Shown one piece after another: positions 34,217 to 42,817 of a stretch of DNA of 64,000 nt. The translations under genes were made by a program, and so were the position numbers. The DNA is from an uncultured Coriobacteriales bacterium (GTDB lineage Bacteria; Actinomycetota; Coriobacteriia; Coriobacteriales; UMGS124): contig CAKUAI010000004.1 of NCBI GenBank assembly GCA_934636245.1, forward strand, positions 133,169-197,168, written 5' to 3'. A model generated the notes under the pieces. The model did not search any database. It was given only the letters and a program-made list of their open reading frames with translations, and was not told where the DNA came from. How positions within the stretch are numbered: the first letter of the stretch is position 1; each line of letters begins with the position of its first letter.

Positions 34217-35713
34217 TTAAATGGCCGGCGTACAAAGAGCTCCATTTGCAGAAACGGAAGCCAAAGGCATGTGAATGAGCGTCGGCTCCTCAAACCCATG
34301 CTCCCCCACCGGGATGATCACCTCGTGGTGGCTTGCCGTGGTGCCGCAGGCGTTGCCAGCCTCATCGATCTGCTCGATAAGGACAGGCTCAACCGTGCCA
34401 ATGCGGCGAGCTGCGTCATCATGGCGCAGACGGTCGGCCAGAACACGCAGGCGCTCCGAGCGCTCGCGGATGACCTCGGGAGCAATCTGGTCGGGCATGC
34501 TGGCAGCCGGCGTGTCAGGGCGGGCCGAGAAGCGGAAGGCATGGATTTTGGAGAAAGCAGCCTTCTCGGAAAGCGTGAGGGTCTCCTGGAAGTCCTCCTC
34601 GGTCTCACCAGGGAAGCCAACGATGATATCGGTGGAAATGGCCGCCGCAGGCAGGGCATCGCGGATGAGCGCCACCTTCTCCAGGAACTGCTCGGCGTTG
34701 TAGCGGCGCCCCATGCGATGAAGCACACGGGTGGAACCCGCCTGCAAAGGCAGATGGAAATGCGGCGCCACGCAATCAGCATAGCGTGCAAACGCGGCCA
34801 CGAGCTCGGGCGTGACCTCGGGCGGCTCGATGCTCGATGCACGCAGCAGTGCGCCATGCTCGCGAATAAGCGGCACCAAGCGCTCGATGAGGCCAGCCAG
34901 GTCAAGCGACTCGCCCTGCTCGTCGACCGAGCAGTATCGTCCCAGGTTGATGCCCGTGAGGTCCACTTCGAGCGCACCTTCGCTCAAAACCTGGCGCACC
35001 TGCTTCTCAATAAGGCTATAGGGGGTAGACAGCGACTTGCCGCGAGCCCGCCACACGATGCAGTACGTGCACTTATTGTCGCAGCCGTCCTGCACTTTAA
35101 CGCCTCGACGGGCACGAAAGACAGCATGAACACCTGGGGTCGAGAGTGTGTCTTCAGTGCTCAGACAGTCCTCGGCGCTACGCGCCTGCGGAACTGCGCC
35201 TGAGGAAACACTCTCAACCCTCGCAAGGCTATCTCGCTGCATATATTGGAGAGACTCCTGCTGGGAGGGCGAGGATGCCTCATCGCGAGTTCCGCAGCCG
35301 CAAAGCGGCGAGGACTGTTTGAGCAGGGAGGTATCCTCGCCCTCCCCGGTAAGACTTCCGTTCAACTCCTCCCACGCCTTTAGAGAGTCCTCCACCAACG
35401 CAAGCTTTGCGGGAAGCACGCGCACGTTGTCGCCGATCGCTTCGAGCTCGGCGGGGAACAGGTTCGCCACGCATCCCGTCACGGCCACAAGCGGGTGCTT
35501 GGGAAGGCTCGCGGCGCGGCGCACGGCTTTGCGTGTCTTTGCCTGGGCCTCGCCCGTCACGGCGCAGGTGTTGATTGCAATGATGTCGGCCTCGTCCTCG
35601 GCGCACAAAAAAGCACCCGACTGGACGAAGGAGCTCTCCATCCAGTCGGACTCCACGCGGTTGACGCGACAGCCTAGGTTGACGACGCAAACGTGCGGGG
35701 CAATGCGCTCCAT
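34217..35713 (-). CDS. mtaB: tRNA t6A37 methylthiotransferase MtaB with a repeat-derived insertion
   Basis: Radical SAM enzyme that converts t6A37 of tRNA to ms2t6A37. The UPF0004 domain has cysteines in NLGCRVNRVE, NTCAVTGEAQ and TGCVAN; the radical SAM motif is GCDNKCTYC; a C-terminal TRAM-like region follows. At 498 residues it is about 45 longer than typical members. The excess lies in the linker between the two domains (about residues 120-195), which is encoded by two inverted 84-nt palindromic elements. The frame is intact and all catalytic cysteines are present, so it is probably active. The start overlaps the dnaJ stop by one base (TAATG). Confidence 0.93.
   Translation of the reverse strand: MERIAPHVCVVNLGCRVNRVESDWMESSFVQSGAFLCAEDEADIIAINTCAVTGEAQAKTRKAVRRAASLPKHPLVAVTGCVANLFPAELEAIGDNVRVLPAKLALVEDSLKAWEELNGSLTGEGEDTSLLKQSSPLCGCGTRDEASSPSQQESLQYMQRDSLARVESVSSGAVPQARSAEDCLSTEDTLSTPGVHAVFRARRGVKVQDGCDNKCTYCIVWRARGKSLSTPYSLIEKQVRQVLSEGALEVDLTGINLGRYCSVDEQGESLDLAGLIERLVPLIREHGALLRASSIEPPEVTPELVAAFARYADCVAPHFHLPLQAGSTRVLHRMGRRYNAEQFLEKVALIRDALPAAAISTDIIVGFPGETEEDFQETLTLSEKAAFSKIHAFRFSARPDTPAASMPDQIAPEVIRERSERLRVLADRLRHDDAARRIGTVEPVLIEQIDEAGNACGTTASHHEVIIPVGEHGFEEPTLIHMPLASVSANGALCTPAI
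35137..35220 (-). repeat. 84-nt nested palindromic element, copy A
   Basis: The outer arms GGGTCGAGAGTGT (35137-35149) and ACACTCTCAACCC (35208-35220) pair with one mismatch and extend inward to about 21 bp with three mismatches. The core on the - strand holds AGTTCCGCAG, a 5-bp hairpin (GGCGC-loop-GCGCC), GAGGACTG and TGAGCA. These four blocks lie at offsets 25, about 34, 47 and 57 from the element start, the same as in copy B. The element is inside mtaB and keeps the frame (28 codons). Confidence 0.85.
35263..35346 (+). repeat. 84-nt nested palindromic element, copy B
   Basis: The outer arms GGGAGGGCGAGGAT (35263-35276) and ATCCTCGCCCTCCC (35333-35346) pair perfectly and extend to 19 bp with one G-T pair. 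The core holds AGTTCCGCAG, an inner hairpin GCCGC-AAA-GCGGC, GAGGACTG and TGAGCA. It has the same length and offsets as copy A in opposite orientation, 42 bases away. Arm sequences differ between copies while pairing is kept. Confidence 0.85.
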
Positions 35714-36834
35714 TAGGACAGAGCGTCCTTGATACGCTGCCAGGGCGTGCGCTTCTTGTCCACCGTCTCGTCCATGGTGTGAGCAAGCCTCTCGAGCAGC
35801 TCGCGCTGCTCGTCGGTCAACGAGGTGGGCACGATGACGTCGACATGGGCGATGAGGTCACCGCGGCCGTCACGGCGCATGCGGGGCATGCCCTTGCCGG
35901 AAACACGCACAGTATCGTCGAACTGGCAGCCGGCGGGCACCACGATCTCGACCTCCTCATCAGGCATGACGCCGTCGACGACGACGGTGGTGCCCAGAGC
36001 AGCCTGGGCGATGCCGACCTCGACGCGCACATGCAGGTCGTCGCCGGAGCGCTGGAAAGCCTCGTCGTCGGCCACGCGGACTGACACAATGAGGTCGCCG
36101 GAATGAGCGCCGCGAACGCCCGCCTCACCAAAGCCGGGCACGCGCAGCTGCTGGCCGTCGGCGATGCCGGCGGGAACCTTCACGCTGACGCGCTCGCGGT
36201 CGGGCGAACGGCCCTGACCGTCGCACTCAGGACAGGGCTTGTCGATGGTCTTGCCCGAACCGTTGCAGTCGGGACACACCGAGCGGCTCTGCATGTTGCC
36301 GAAGAAGGTGCGCTGCTGCGTCACAACCTGGCCAGTGCCATGACAGTTGGGGCAAGTGGTCTCCTTGCCGCCCTCAGCACAGCCCGAACCGTTGCACGAC
36401 TTGCACGGCGACAGGCGGTTGTAGGAAATCTCCTTGGTGCAGCCAGTGGCCGCCTCCTGCAGGGTAATCAGAATAGAGGCGCCCATGTCGCGGCCATCGA
36501 GACGCACGCCGCGGCCCGACGCAGCAGAGCCCCCGAAGAAGGAGCTGAACAGGTCGGACATGTCGAAGCCGCCGCCAAAGATGTCGCTCATGTCGGGGCC
36601 GCCCTGGCCGTAGCCGTCGACCGTGCCGTAGCGATCGTAGAACGCACGCTTGTCGGAGTCGGACAGGACCGCATAGGCCTCGTTGACCTCCTTGAAGCGA
36701 ACCTCGGCATCGGGAGCCTTGTTGACGTCGGGGTGCATGGTGCGGGCCTTCTTGTGGAAGGCCTTGCGAATCGTCGCGTCGTCGGCGTCTCGGTCAACGC
36801 CGAGGATCGCGTAGTAGTCTTTGGTATCAGCCAT
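35713..36834 (-). CDS. dnaJ: Chaperone DnaJ
   Basis: Hsp40 co-chaperone of DnaK. The J domain has HPD at 34-36, followed by a G/F-rich region (about 75-110). A zinc domain has four CxxCxGxG motifs (CKSCNGSG, CPNCHGTG, CPDCNGSG, CPECDGQG). The C-terminal substrate-binding domains are complete, giving 373 residues. It is followed immediately by mtaB and preceded by a membrane-anchored paralog; dnaK and grpE are not in the window. Confidence 0.96.
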   Translation of the reverse strand: MADTKDYYAILGVDRDADDATIRKAFHKKARTMHPDVNKAPDAEVRFKEVNEAYAVLSDSDKRAFYDRYGTVDGYGQGGPDMSDIFGGGFDMSDLFSSFFGGSAASGRGVRLDGRDMGASILITLQEAATGCTKEISYNRLSPCKSCNGSGCAEGGKETTCPNCHGTGQVVTQQRTFFGNMQSRSVCPDCNGSGKTIDKPCPECDGQGRSPDRERVSVKVPAGIADGQQLRVPGFGEAGVRGAHSGDLIVSVRVADDEAFQRSGDDLHVRVEVGIAQAALGTTVVVDGVMPDEEVEIVVPAGCQFDDTVRVSGKGMPRMRRDGRGDLIAHVDVIVPTSLTDEQRELLERLAHTMDETVDKKRTPWQRIKDALS

Positions 36835-36909
36835 GAAAAAGCCTCTTCAACAATTACGAAATCTGAACGCGTGCCTTACAAACAAACCTGAAAACTATAC
36901 CGCCGCATC

Positions 36910-37998
36910 TCACCACATGCGACCGCATGAGACGAGCGGTACAAATATAACGTAGAGGAAGAGGCCCATAAGGAAGCCCACCAGGAAACGCTTGCCCGCG
37001 CGCTTGGCAAAGCTGCCGCCCGCGCCCTTGGCAAACAGCGTGGGCGAGGCGAAGAACGCCACGAAGAGCAGCGGGAATGCCAAGAGGGACAGCACATGCA
37101 TGATGAGCTGCGAGAACAGCGTGCATACGAGCATCGCGCACACTACGCCCAGACCGGTGAAGAGTGCCTCCTGCTGCTGGGTGAGATGCTCGGAAGGCAC
37201 CACGAAGGACGCCTTGAGATCGCCGGTGGCACCGCCGCACCTACCGGCATCGCCGGCGCCCGGCACGCGCACCTCGTCGCCGTCATGCGAGGCGGCAGGC
37301 ACCTTGACCTCCACGGTAGAGCGACCCTGGCGCGTGCCCGTGCCATGGCACGAATGGCAGGCATTCTTGATGATCTTGCCCGAACCCTGGCACACTGGGC
37401 ACTGCATCGCGGTGGTGAAGAGACCCATCATGTCAACCTCGGCCTGACCCGAGCCGTGGCAGGTGGGGCAGGTGATGGGCTCAGATCCAGCCTCGTAGCC
37501 CCTGCCGCGGCACTCCGGGCAGCTCTCAAGATGCGAGTAGGCCACACGCTTGGTGCAGCCCTTGCGGGCCTCGTCGCGGGTGAGCTCAAGCTGGATGGAA
37601 CGTGTGGCACCCTGCTTGCGCGCATAGGGGGTACCCTGCGGTGCGCGGCCTGCGGAGCTGTAGCCCGCGCCATAGGGACTGCCCCACGACGTCCAACCGC
37701 CGAAGGGGCTGTAGCCGCCCGACCAGGAACCCGCGCCGGCAGGGCCCGACGTATACGGGTTCTGCGTGGTAAAACCACCGGCCTTCACGGCATCGTAGCG
37801 GGCCTTTTTGTCGGGATCCGACAGGGTGTCGTAAGCCTCGGAAACCTCTTTGAAGCGTTCCTCGGCACCAGGCTCCTTGCACACGTCGGGGTGCATCGTG
37901 CGGGCCTTGGCGCGAAACGCCTTTTTGATGTCCTCGGGCGTAGCATCCTTCGAAACGCCGAGTATGTCGTAGTAGTCCTTGTTGGAGGGGGTTGCCAA
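36910..37998 (-). CDS. Membrane-anchored DnaJ-like protein
   Basis: The N-terminal J domain (HPD at 36-38) and a linker rich in G, S and Y (about 75-130) lead into a zinc domain with four motifs (CPECRGRG, CPTCHGSG, CPVCQGSG, CHSCHGTG at about 160-221). After a short remnant of the first C-terminal domain (to about 265), the second substrate-binding and dimerisation domains are missing. They are replaced by hydrophobic segments at about 281-323 and 337-357. The J domain and zinc fingers would therefore face the cytoplasm from the membrane. It precedes the canonical dnaJ by 75 bases. The role is unknown. Confidence 0.88.
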   Translation of the reverse strand: MATPSNKDYYDILGVSKDATPEDIKKAFRAKARTMHPDVCKEPGAEERFKEVSEAYDTLSDPDKKARYDAVKAGGFTTQNPYTSGPAGAGSWSGGYSPFGGWTSWGSPYGAGYSSAGRAPQGTPYARKQGATRSIQLELTRDEARKGCTKRVAYSHLESCPECRGRGYEAGSEPITCPTCHGSGQAEVDMMGLFTTAMQCPVCQGSGKIIKNACHSCHGTGTRQGRSTVEVKVPAASHDGDEVRVPGAGDAGRCGGATGDLKASFVVPSEHLTQQQEALFTGLGVVCAMLVCTLFSQLIMHVLSLLAFPLLFVAFFASPTLFAKGAGGSFAKRAGKRFLVGFLMGLFLYVIFVPLVSCGRMW

Positions 37999-38143
37999 AA
38001 CGACCTAACTCCTCAAGTAGCAGGTAAAGAAAAAATGCTCGCTTTATTCTACCCAGACCAGGCGGCATACATATAAAGCCCAGATACTGGCAGAGAGGCT
38101 GAAAAGAGCCCCAAGGCGAGCCTGACATGCACAAACGGCCTCG

Positions 38144-39472
38144 TCAATCACCTGCCGTGTCCCACATGATGCCGAAAAGCTCGTTGCCCAGCAGCCAGCC
38201 TTTCTGCGTGGGACAAAGCGACCCCGCGGCATCAAGCGCAGCCAGCTCGTCTTTGCAGGCAAGTTTGACGGCAGCGTCGAGCTTGCCTCGCGGGATTCCA
38301 CGCTCGACAGCACCCTCGAGCACGTCGCGCGTAGCGCCCCGCACCATGCGCATGGCCAGCATGAGGTCCTCAGCGGCCGCCTCGCGCGAGGTGAGTGTCT
38401 CCAGAAAAACACAAGGCCCCGTCGCAGCGCCCACGCCGCGCACGAAAGCTTCCGCGTCATCCGGAAACGAGAGGCGCACGCGGGCGAAATCGGACTGGCA
38501 GGCAAGCGCATCGGCCAACTTTTGCGCCGTGGACGCACCATCCCCACCTGCGCGAAGGCCAAGCACCTCGCCCACCTCACAGGCAAGGCCGGGCGTGAGC
38601 ATCGAGGCCGCCGCGGCTCCCAGGCCCAGGTAGCATGCACCCGTCCAATAGGCGATGTTGTGCCGGCAGGCGTGCCCCGGCCGCGCATAGCTTGCAACCT
38701 CGTAGCGCTGCAGGCCAGCTTTATCCAGGATGGAGGCAGCCTCAAGCATCATGTCGGCCTGTAGGTCGGCATCGGGCAACTGCATGGACCCCGCCAACAC
38801 GGCATTGTCGAAGGGCGTGCCCTCCTCAATGGAAAGCGGATAGCAGCTCACATGGTCGGCACCTGCGGCAAGCACGCCTTCAAGACTCGCCCGCCAGCTG
38901 GCGGGCGTCTGACCAGGGATGCCGCACATGAGGTCGCACGAGAGATCGAGCCCGGCCGCTTTCACAACCCGCGCGGCTTCCAGGGCCTGCTGGGATGTAT
39001 GCGCCCGGCCCAGGCCACACAGCTCGGCATCGTTGAGAGACTGCACCCCCAGGCTCACGCGCGTGATGCCGGCACGGCGCAAGCCGACGGCCAAAGACTC
39101 GCTCAGAGAGTCGGGATTGGCCTCGGTAGTGAACTCGACGAGCTCAGGGCACTGCAGGCCGACCTCCCGGGCCAGCTCCACGAGCCGCTCCCCTGCCAGC
39201 GTGGGCGTACCGCCGCCGATGTAGGCCGTCTTGACATGGCGGAGCATGCCCGCCGACCCAAGGCGCGCGACAAGGGCGCGCAGGCACTCGACATACTCGG
39301 CGATGCGAGCGTCGCCGGCACGCGTGGCCTGCGAATAGAACCCGCAGTATGCGCAGCGACTCACACAGAACGGAACATGCAGATAGAGGGCCTCAATGAC
39401 CCCACGCTCCCCTGTAAGGGGAGCACAAACGGCCTCGTCGCCCTCCCCCGCAGGCACGCAAGACACAGCCAT
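38144..39472 (-). CDS. hemW: Heme chaperone HemW (radical SAM)
   Basis: Radical SAM protein of the HemN/HemW group. Cysteines C36, C40 and C43 form the CxxxCxxCxF cluster motif (CVSRCAYCGF), the HemW pattern rather than the HemN one. GGGTPT and the C-terminal HemN domain (residues about 300-440) are present. Family members bind heme and pass it to apoproteins; they are often misannotated as coproporphyrinogen oxidase. It follows dus after six bases and precedes the dnaJ pair. Confidence 0.92.
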   Translation of the reverse strand: MAVSCVPAGEGDEAVCAPLTGERGVIEALYLHVPFCVSRCAYCGFYSQATRAGDARIAEYVECLRALVARLGSAGMLRHVKTAYIGGGTPTLAGERLVELAREVGLQCPELVEFTTEANPDSLSESLAVGLRRAGITRVSLGVQSLNDAELCGLGRAHTSQQALEAARVVKAAGLDLSCDLMCGIPGQTPASWRASLEGVLAAGADHVSCYPLSIEEGTPFDNAVLAGSMQLPDADLQADMMLEAASILDKAGLQRYEVASYARPGHACRHNIAYWTGACYLGLGAAAASMLTPGLACEVGEVLGLRAGGDGASTAQKLADALACQSDFARVRLSFPDDAEAFVRGVGAATGPCVFLETLTSREAAAEDLMLAMRMVRGATRDVLEGAVERGIPRGKLDAAVKLACKDELAALDAAGSLCPTQKGWLLGNELFGIMWDTAGD

Positions 39473-39478
39473 CCTCGT

Positions 39479-40519
39479 CTACTCCAAGCCGTGCTCGCGC
39501 ACGGCGGCACGCATGTCGTCGATCAGAGACAGGTAGTCGTCGAACGTCGAGCACGACATGGTGCGGCCGCGCCACTGAGCAGCGGAAGGAAGCCCCTTGA
39601 TATACCAGCAGGTGACAGGGCGCAAGCGCACCATGTGTATCGCGCTTGCCGCAGCCCTGCGCACATGGAGCTCAAGCGTGTCGAGACGCTCCATGACGCT
39701 CGGGGGCTCAGGCAGCACGCCGTCACGCCACAGGCTGTAGGCGGCGTCGAAGATCCAGGGGTTGCCATAGCTGCCGCGGGCCACGAAGACGCCCTGGGCA
39801 CCCGTCTCGCGCAGCATCGCGACGCAGCGCTCGGCACTCATGACGTCACCCGAGCCGATGACGGGCACCTCCACCGCCTCGGCCACGCGCTGCACAACGC
39901 CCCAGTCGGCCGTGCCCGTGTAGAACTGCTTGGCTGCACGGCCGTGCACGGCGATACCGCAGGCACCCACATCTTCCAGACGACGCGCGAACTCGGGGGC
40001 AATCTCGTTGGCCATGTAGATGCCAGCACGAATCTTGCAGGTAACAGGCACAGCGCCGGCCGCCCCGCGCAGCGTCTCCATCACAATGTCGCAAGCACGC
40101 TCAGGGTCTTCCATGAGGGCGCTGCCCTCGCCTTTCTTGAAGACCTTGGGCACCGGACATGCCATGTTGATGTCGATGAGGGCAAGACGGTCGCCCAAGC
40201 GCTCGAGCACGGCATGGGCCGCCGGGGCAAACTGCTCGGGCTTGCTGCCGAAGAGCTGTACGGCAATCTGCGGCTCGGCATCACCGGGATCAACGAGTTC
40301 CCAGGTCTTCTGGCCACCGTGGGCCAGGCCCGCGACCGACACCATCTCGGTGTAGCACAGCGGGCACCCGTGCTCGATGGCCATCTGGCGGTACACCGGG
40401 TCGGTCACGCCCGCCATGGGGGCAAGCATGAAAGGGTGCGCGGCCAGGCGGGCACGCAAGGCATCGCGTTGGTCGCGCACGGCGGATTCTTTTGCGGGGG
40501 TAAATGAAGCCACCGTCAT
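39479..40519 (-). CDS. dus: tRNA-dihydrouridine synthase
   Basis: Flavin enzyme that reduces uridines in the tRNA D-loop. The TIM barrel starts with APMAGVTDPVYRQM. The catalytic cysteine is C121 in NMACPVPKV, and the FMN phosphate region GSGDV and HGRAAKQFYTG are conserved. The protein has 346 residues. It lies three bases after lepA and just before hemW, suggesting one transcript lepA-dus-hemW. The DusB subgroup is likely but not certain. Confidence 0.93.
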   Translation of the reverse strand: MTVASFTPAKESAVRDQRDALRARLAAHPFMLAPMAGVTDPVYRQMAIEHGCPLCYTEMVSVAGLAHGGQKTWELVDPGDAEPQIAVQLFGSKPEQFAPAAHAVLERLGDRLALIDINMACPVPKVFKKGEGSALMEDPERACDIVMETLRGAAGAVPVTCKIRAGIYMANEIAPEFARRLEDVGACGIAVHGRAAKQFYTGTADWGVVQRVAEAVEVPVIGSGDVMSAERCVAMLRETGAQGVFVARGSYGNPWIFDAAYSLWRDGVLPEPPSVMERLDTLELHVRRAAASAIHMVRLRPVTCWYIKGLPSAAQWRGRTMSCSTFDDYLSLIDDMRAAVREHGLE

Positions 40520-40522
40520 CCC

Positions 40523-42331
40523 CTAGTCATCCACCTTGAGGATTGCCATGAAGGCCTCCTGCGGCACGTCGACGCTGCCGATGGCCTTCATGCGCTTCTT
40601 GCCCTCCTTCTGCTTCTCGAGCAGCTTGCGCTTACGCGAGATGTCGCCGCCGTAGCACTTGGCCAGAACGTCCTTGCGCAGCGCGCGCACGGTCTCGCGG
40701 GCGATAATCCTGCCGCCCACGGTTGCCTGGATGGGCACTTCGAACTGCTGGCGAGGAATGATCTCCTTGAGCTTCTCGCACAGCACGCGACCGCGGGTGT
40801 AGGCCTTGTCCTTGTGCACGATGAAGCTCAGGGCGTCGATGGTCTCGCCGGAAAGGAGGATGTCGAGCTTCTGGAGGTTGCTCGCCTGGTAGCCCTTGTA
40901 CTCGTAGTCAAGCGACGCATAACCGCGCGTACGACTCTTGAGCTGGTCGAAGTAGTCCATGATGAGCTCGGAGAGCGGCATCTCCCAGTGCATCTCCACC
41001 GTGGTGGGAGACAGGTACACCATGTTGAGGAAGGTGCCGCGGTGGTCGATGGTGAGGTCCATGACCGCGCCCACGTAGTCCGGCGGCACGAGCACCTTGA
41101 CCGTGAGGTAGGGTTCCTCGATGCGGTCGATGCGCGAAGGTTCGGGCATGTCCTGCGGCGAGGTGATCTCGAGCATCTCACGGTTGGTGAGGTACACGTT
41201 GTACTCTACCGAGGGTGCCGTGGCGATGAGGTCGAGGTTGAACTCGCGCTCAAGGCGCTCCTTGACGACTTCCATATGGAGGAGTCCCAAAAAGCCCACG
41301 CGGAAGCCGAAGCCCAGGGCCACGGAGGTCTCGGGCGTGTAGATGACGGCCGGGTCGTTGAGGCGCAGCTTGTCGAGAGCGTCACGCAGGTTCTCGAAGT
41401 CCTCGGTGTCGATGGGGAAAAGGCCAGCGTACACCATAGGCTTGACCTCGCGGTAGCCAGGCAAGGCCTCGTCAGCCGGATGTGCAGCGTCGGTCACCGT
41501 GTCGCCCACGCGCACGTCGAGCGGGTCCTTGAGGCCCGTCACCATGTAGCCGACCTCACCGACACCCAGGTCGGGCAGAGGCGTCTCGGCAGGGCGGCGA
41601 ACGCCAACCTCCTCGGTTTCGAAGACCAGGCCGCTCGACATGAGGCGCACGCGCTGATGGCCGCGCAGCGCACCGTCAACGATACGCACGAGCGCCACGA
41701 CGCCGCGATACGAGTCGAAATAGGAGTCGAAGATCAGCGCCTTGAGGGGTGCGTCGGGATCGCCGACAGGAGCGGGGATGTCCGAGACAATGGTCTCAAG
41801 CAGCTCATGGATGCCGTCGCCCGTCTTGCCTGAGACGCTCACAGCGTCGTCGCAGGGAATGGCGAGGCCTTCCTCGATCTCGGTCTTGGTGCGCTCGACA
41901 TCGGAAGACGGCAGGTCGATCTTGTTGATCGCGGGAAGGATCTCAAGGCCGGCGTTCATGGCGAGAAGGGCGTTGGACACCGTCTGCGCCTCGACGCCCT
42001 GCGTGGCGTCAACCACGAGCACCGCGCCCTCGCAAGCGGCGAGCGAACGGGAGACCTCGTAGGTGAAGTCAACGTGACCAGGGGTATCGATGAGGTTGAA
42101 CTGGTAGCGCTCGCCGTTGTCGGCCATATACTCCACGCGCACAGCCTGGCTCTTGATGGTGATGCCGCGCTCGCGCTCGATGTCCATCGAGTCGAGCAGC
42201 TGAGCCTCCATGTCGCGATGCGCCACGGTGTTCGTCTGCTCGAGGATGCGGTCGGCCACGGTCGATTTGCCGTGGTCGATATGGGCGATAATGGAGAAGT
42301 TTCTGATGTGGGAAGTGTCGTCGGTAGCCAT
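40523..42331 (-). CDS. lepA: Elongation factor 4 (LepA)
   Basis: Translational GTPase that back-translocates or rescues stalled ribosomes. The G domain has AHIDHGKST (G1), DTPGHVDF (G3) and NKIDLP (G4). Domains II, III and V-like follow, and the LepA-specific C-terminal domain ends with the basic stretch ISRKRKLLEKQKEGKKRMK. The 602-residue length is exact for the family. The ribosome binding site before the ATG is weak. rpsT lies upstream behind a terminator. Confidence 0.97.
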   Translation of the reverse strand: MATDDTSHIRNFSIIAHIDHGKSTVADRILEQTNTVAHRDMEAQLLDSMDIERERGITIKSQAVRVEYMADNGERYQFNLIDTPGHVDFTYEVSRSLAACEGAVLVVDATQGVEAQTVSNALLAMNAGLEILPAINKIDLPSSDVERTKTEIEEGLAIPCDDAVSVSGKTGDGIHELLETIVSDIPAPVGDPDAPLKALIFDSYFDSYRGVVALVRIVDGALRGHQRVRLMSSGLVFETEEVGVRRPAETPLPDLGVGEVGYMVTGLKDPLDVRVGDTVTDAAHPADEALPGYREVKPMVYAGLFPIDTEDFENLRDALDKLRLNDPAVIYTPETSVALGFGFRVGFLGLLHMEVVKERLEREFNLDLIATAPSVEYNVYLTNREMLEITSPQDMPEPSRIDRIEEPYLTVKVLVPPDYVGAVMDLTIDHRGTFLNMVYLSPTTVEMHWEMPLSELIMDYFDQLKSRTRGYASLDYEYKGYQASNLQKLDILLSGETIDALSFIVHKDKAYTRGRVLCEKLKEIIPRQQFEVPIQATVGGRIIARETVRALRKDVLAKCYGGDISRKRKLLEKQKEGKKRMKAIGSVDVPQEAFMAILKVDD

Positions 42332-42365
42332 ACAACCCGTTTCACGTCTCGGCTCAGGTATAAAA

Positions 42366-42398
42366 AAAGGGCGCCGGGCACAAAGCCAGACGCCCTTT
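42366..42398 (-). terminator. Terminator downstream of rpsT
   Basis: AAAGGGCG (42366-42373) pairs with CGCCCTTT (42391-42398), with a further GGC/GCC pair inside. TTTTTATAC follows on the - strand. It separates rpsT from lepA. Confidence 0.8.
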
Positions 42399-42419
42399 CA
42401 ACATGCTTGTTCTTAAGAA

Positions 42420-42686
42420 CTAGGCAGAAATCTTGTTGACAAGCTTGGCAACGCCGGACTTGCGGTTGGAAGCCTGGTTCTTGTGGATGACGCCCTTGGC
42501 GACAGCCTTGTCCATCTTGTGGTAGCAGACCTTGACGGCGTCGTTGGCGGCCTCGACGTTGCCGGCAGCAACGGCCTCCTGGACCCTGCGAACAGCGGTC
42601 TTGAGCTCGGAACGAACGGCGCGGTTACGGAGACGAGCCTTGGCGGCCTGCTTGTCACGCTTGATCTGAGACTTGATGTTAGGCAC
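42420..42686 (-). CDS. rpsT: 30S ribosomal protein S20
   Basis: Small 16S rRNA-binding protein of 88 residues, rich in lysine and arginine, with the family N-terminus PNIKSQIKRDKQA and the C-terminal HKNQASNRKSGVAKLVNK. I chose the GTG at 42686, with GAAGGG nine bases upstream, because the family begins at this point; the longer frame upstream is not supported. A strong terminator follows. It often neighbours lepA, as here. Confidence 0.96.
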   Translation of the reverse strand: MPNIKSQIKRDKQAAKARLRNRAVRSELKTAVRRVQEAVAAGNVEAANDAVKVCYHKMDKAVAKGVIHKNQASNRKSGVAKLVNKISA

Positions 42687-42817
42687 TGAAGTAGATCCCT
42701 TCAAATCATAACTATACGGCAGGTTCCGCCTGCCTATCTGCAACTCGTCTAGTATATGCGCAAGCGTTCAAAGATGCCAGTGTTCCCGACAATCTACGCA
42801 AACACACCGCACGCAGA

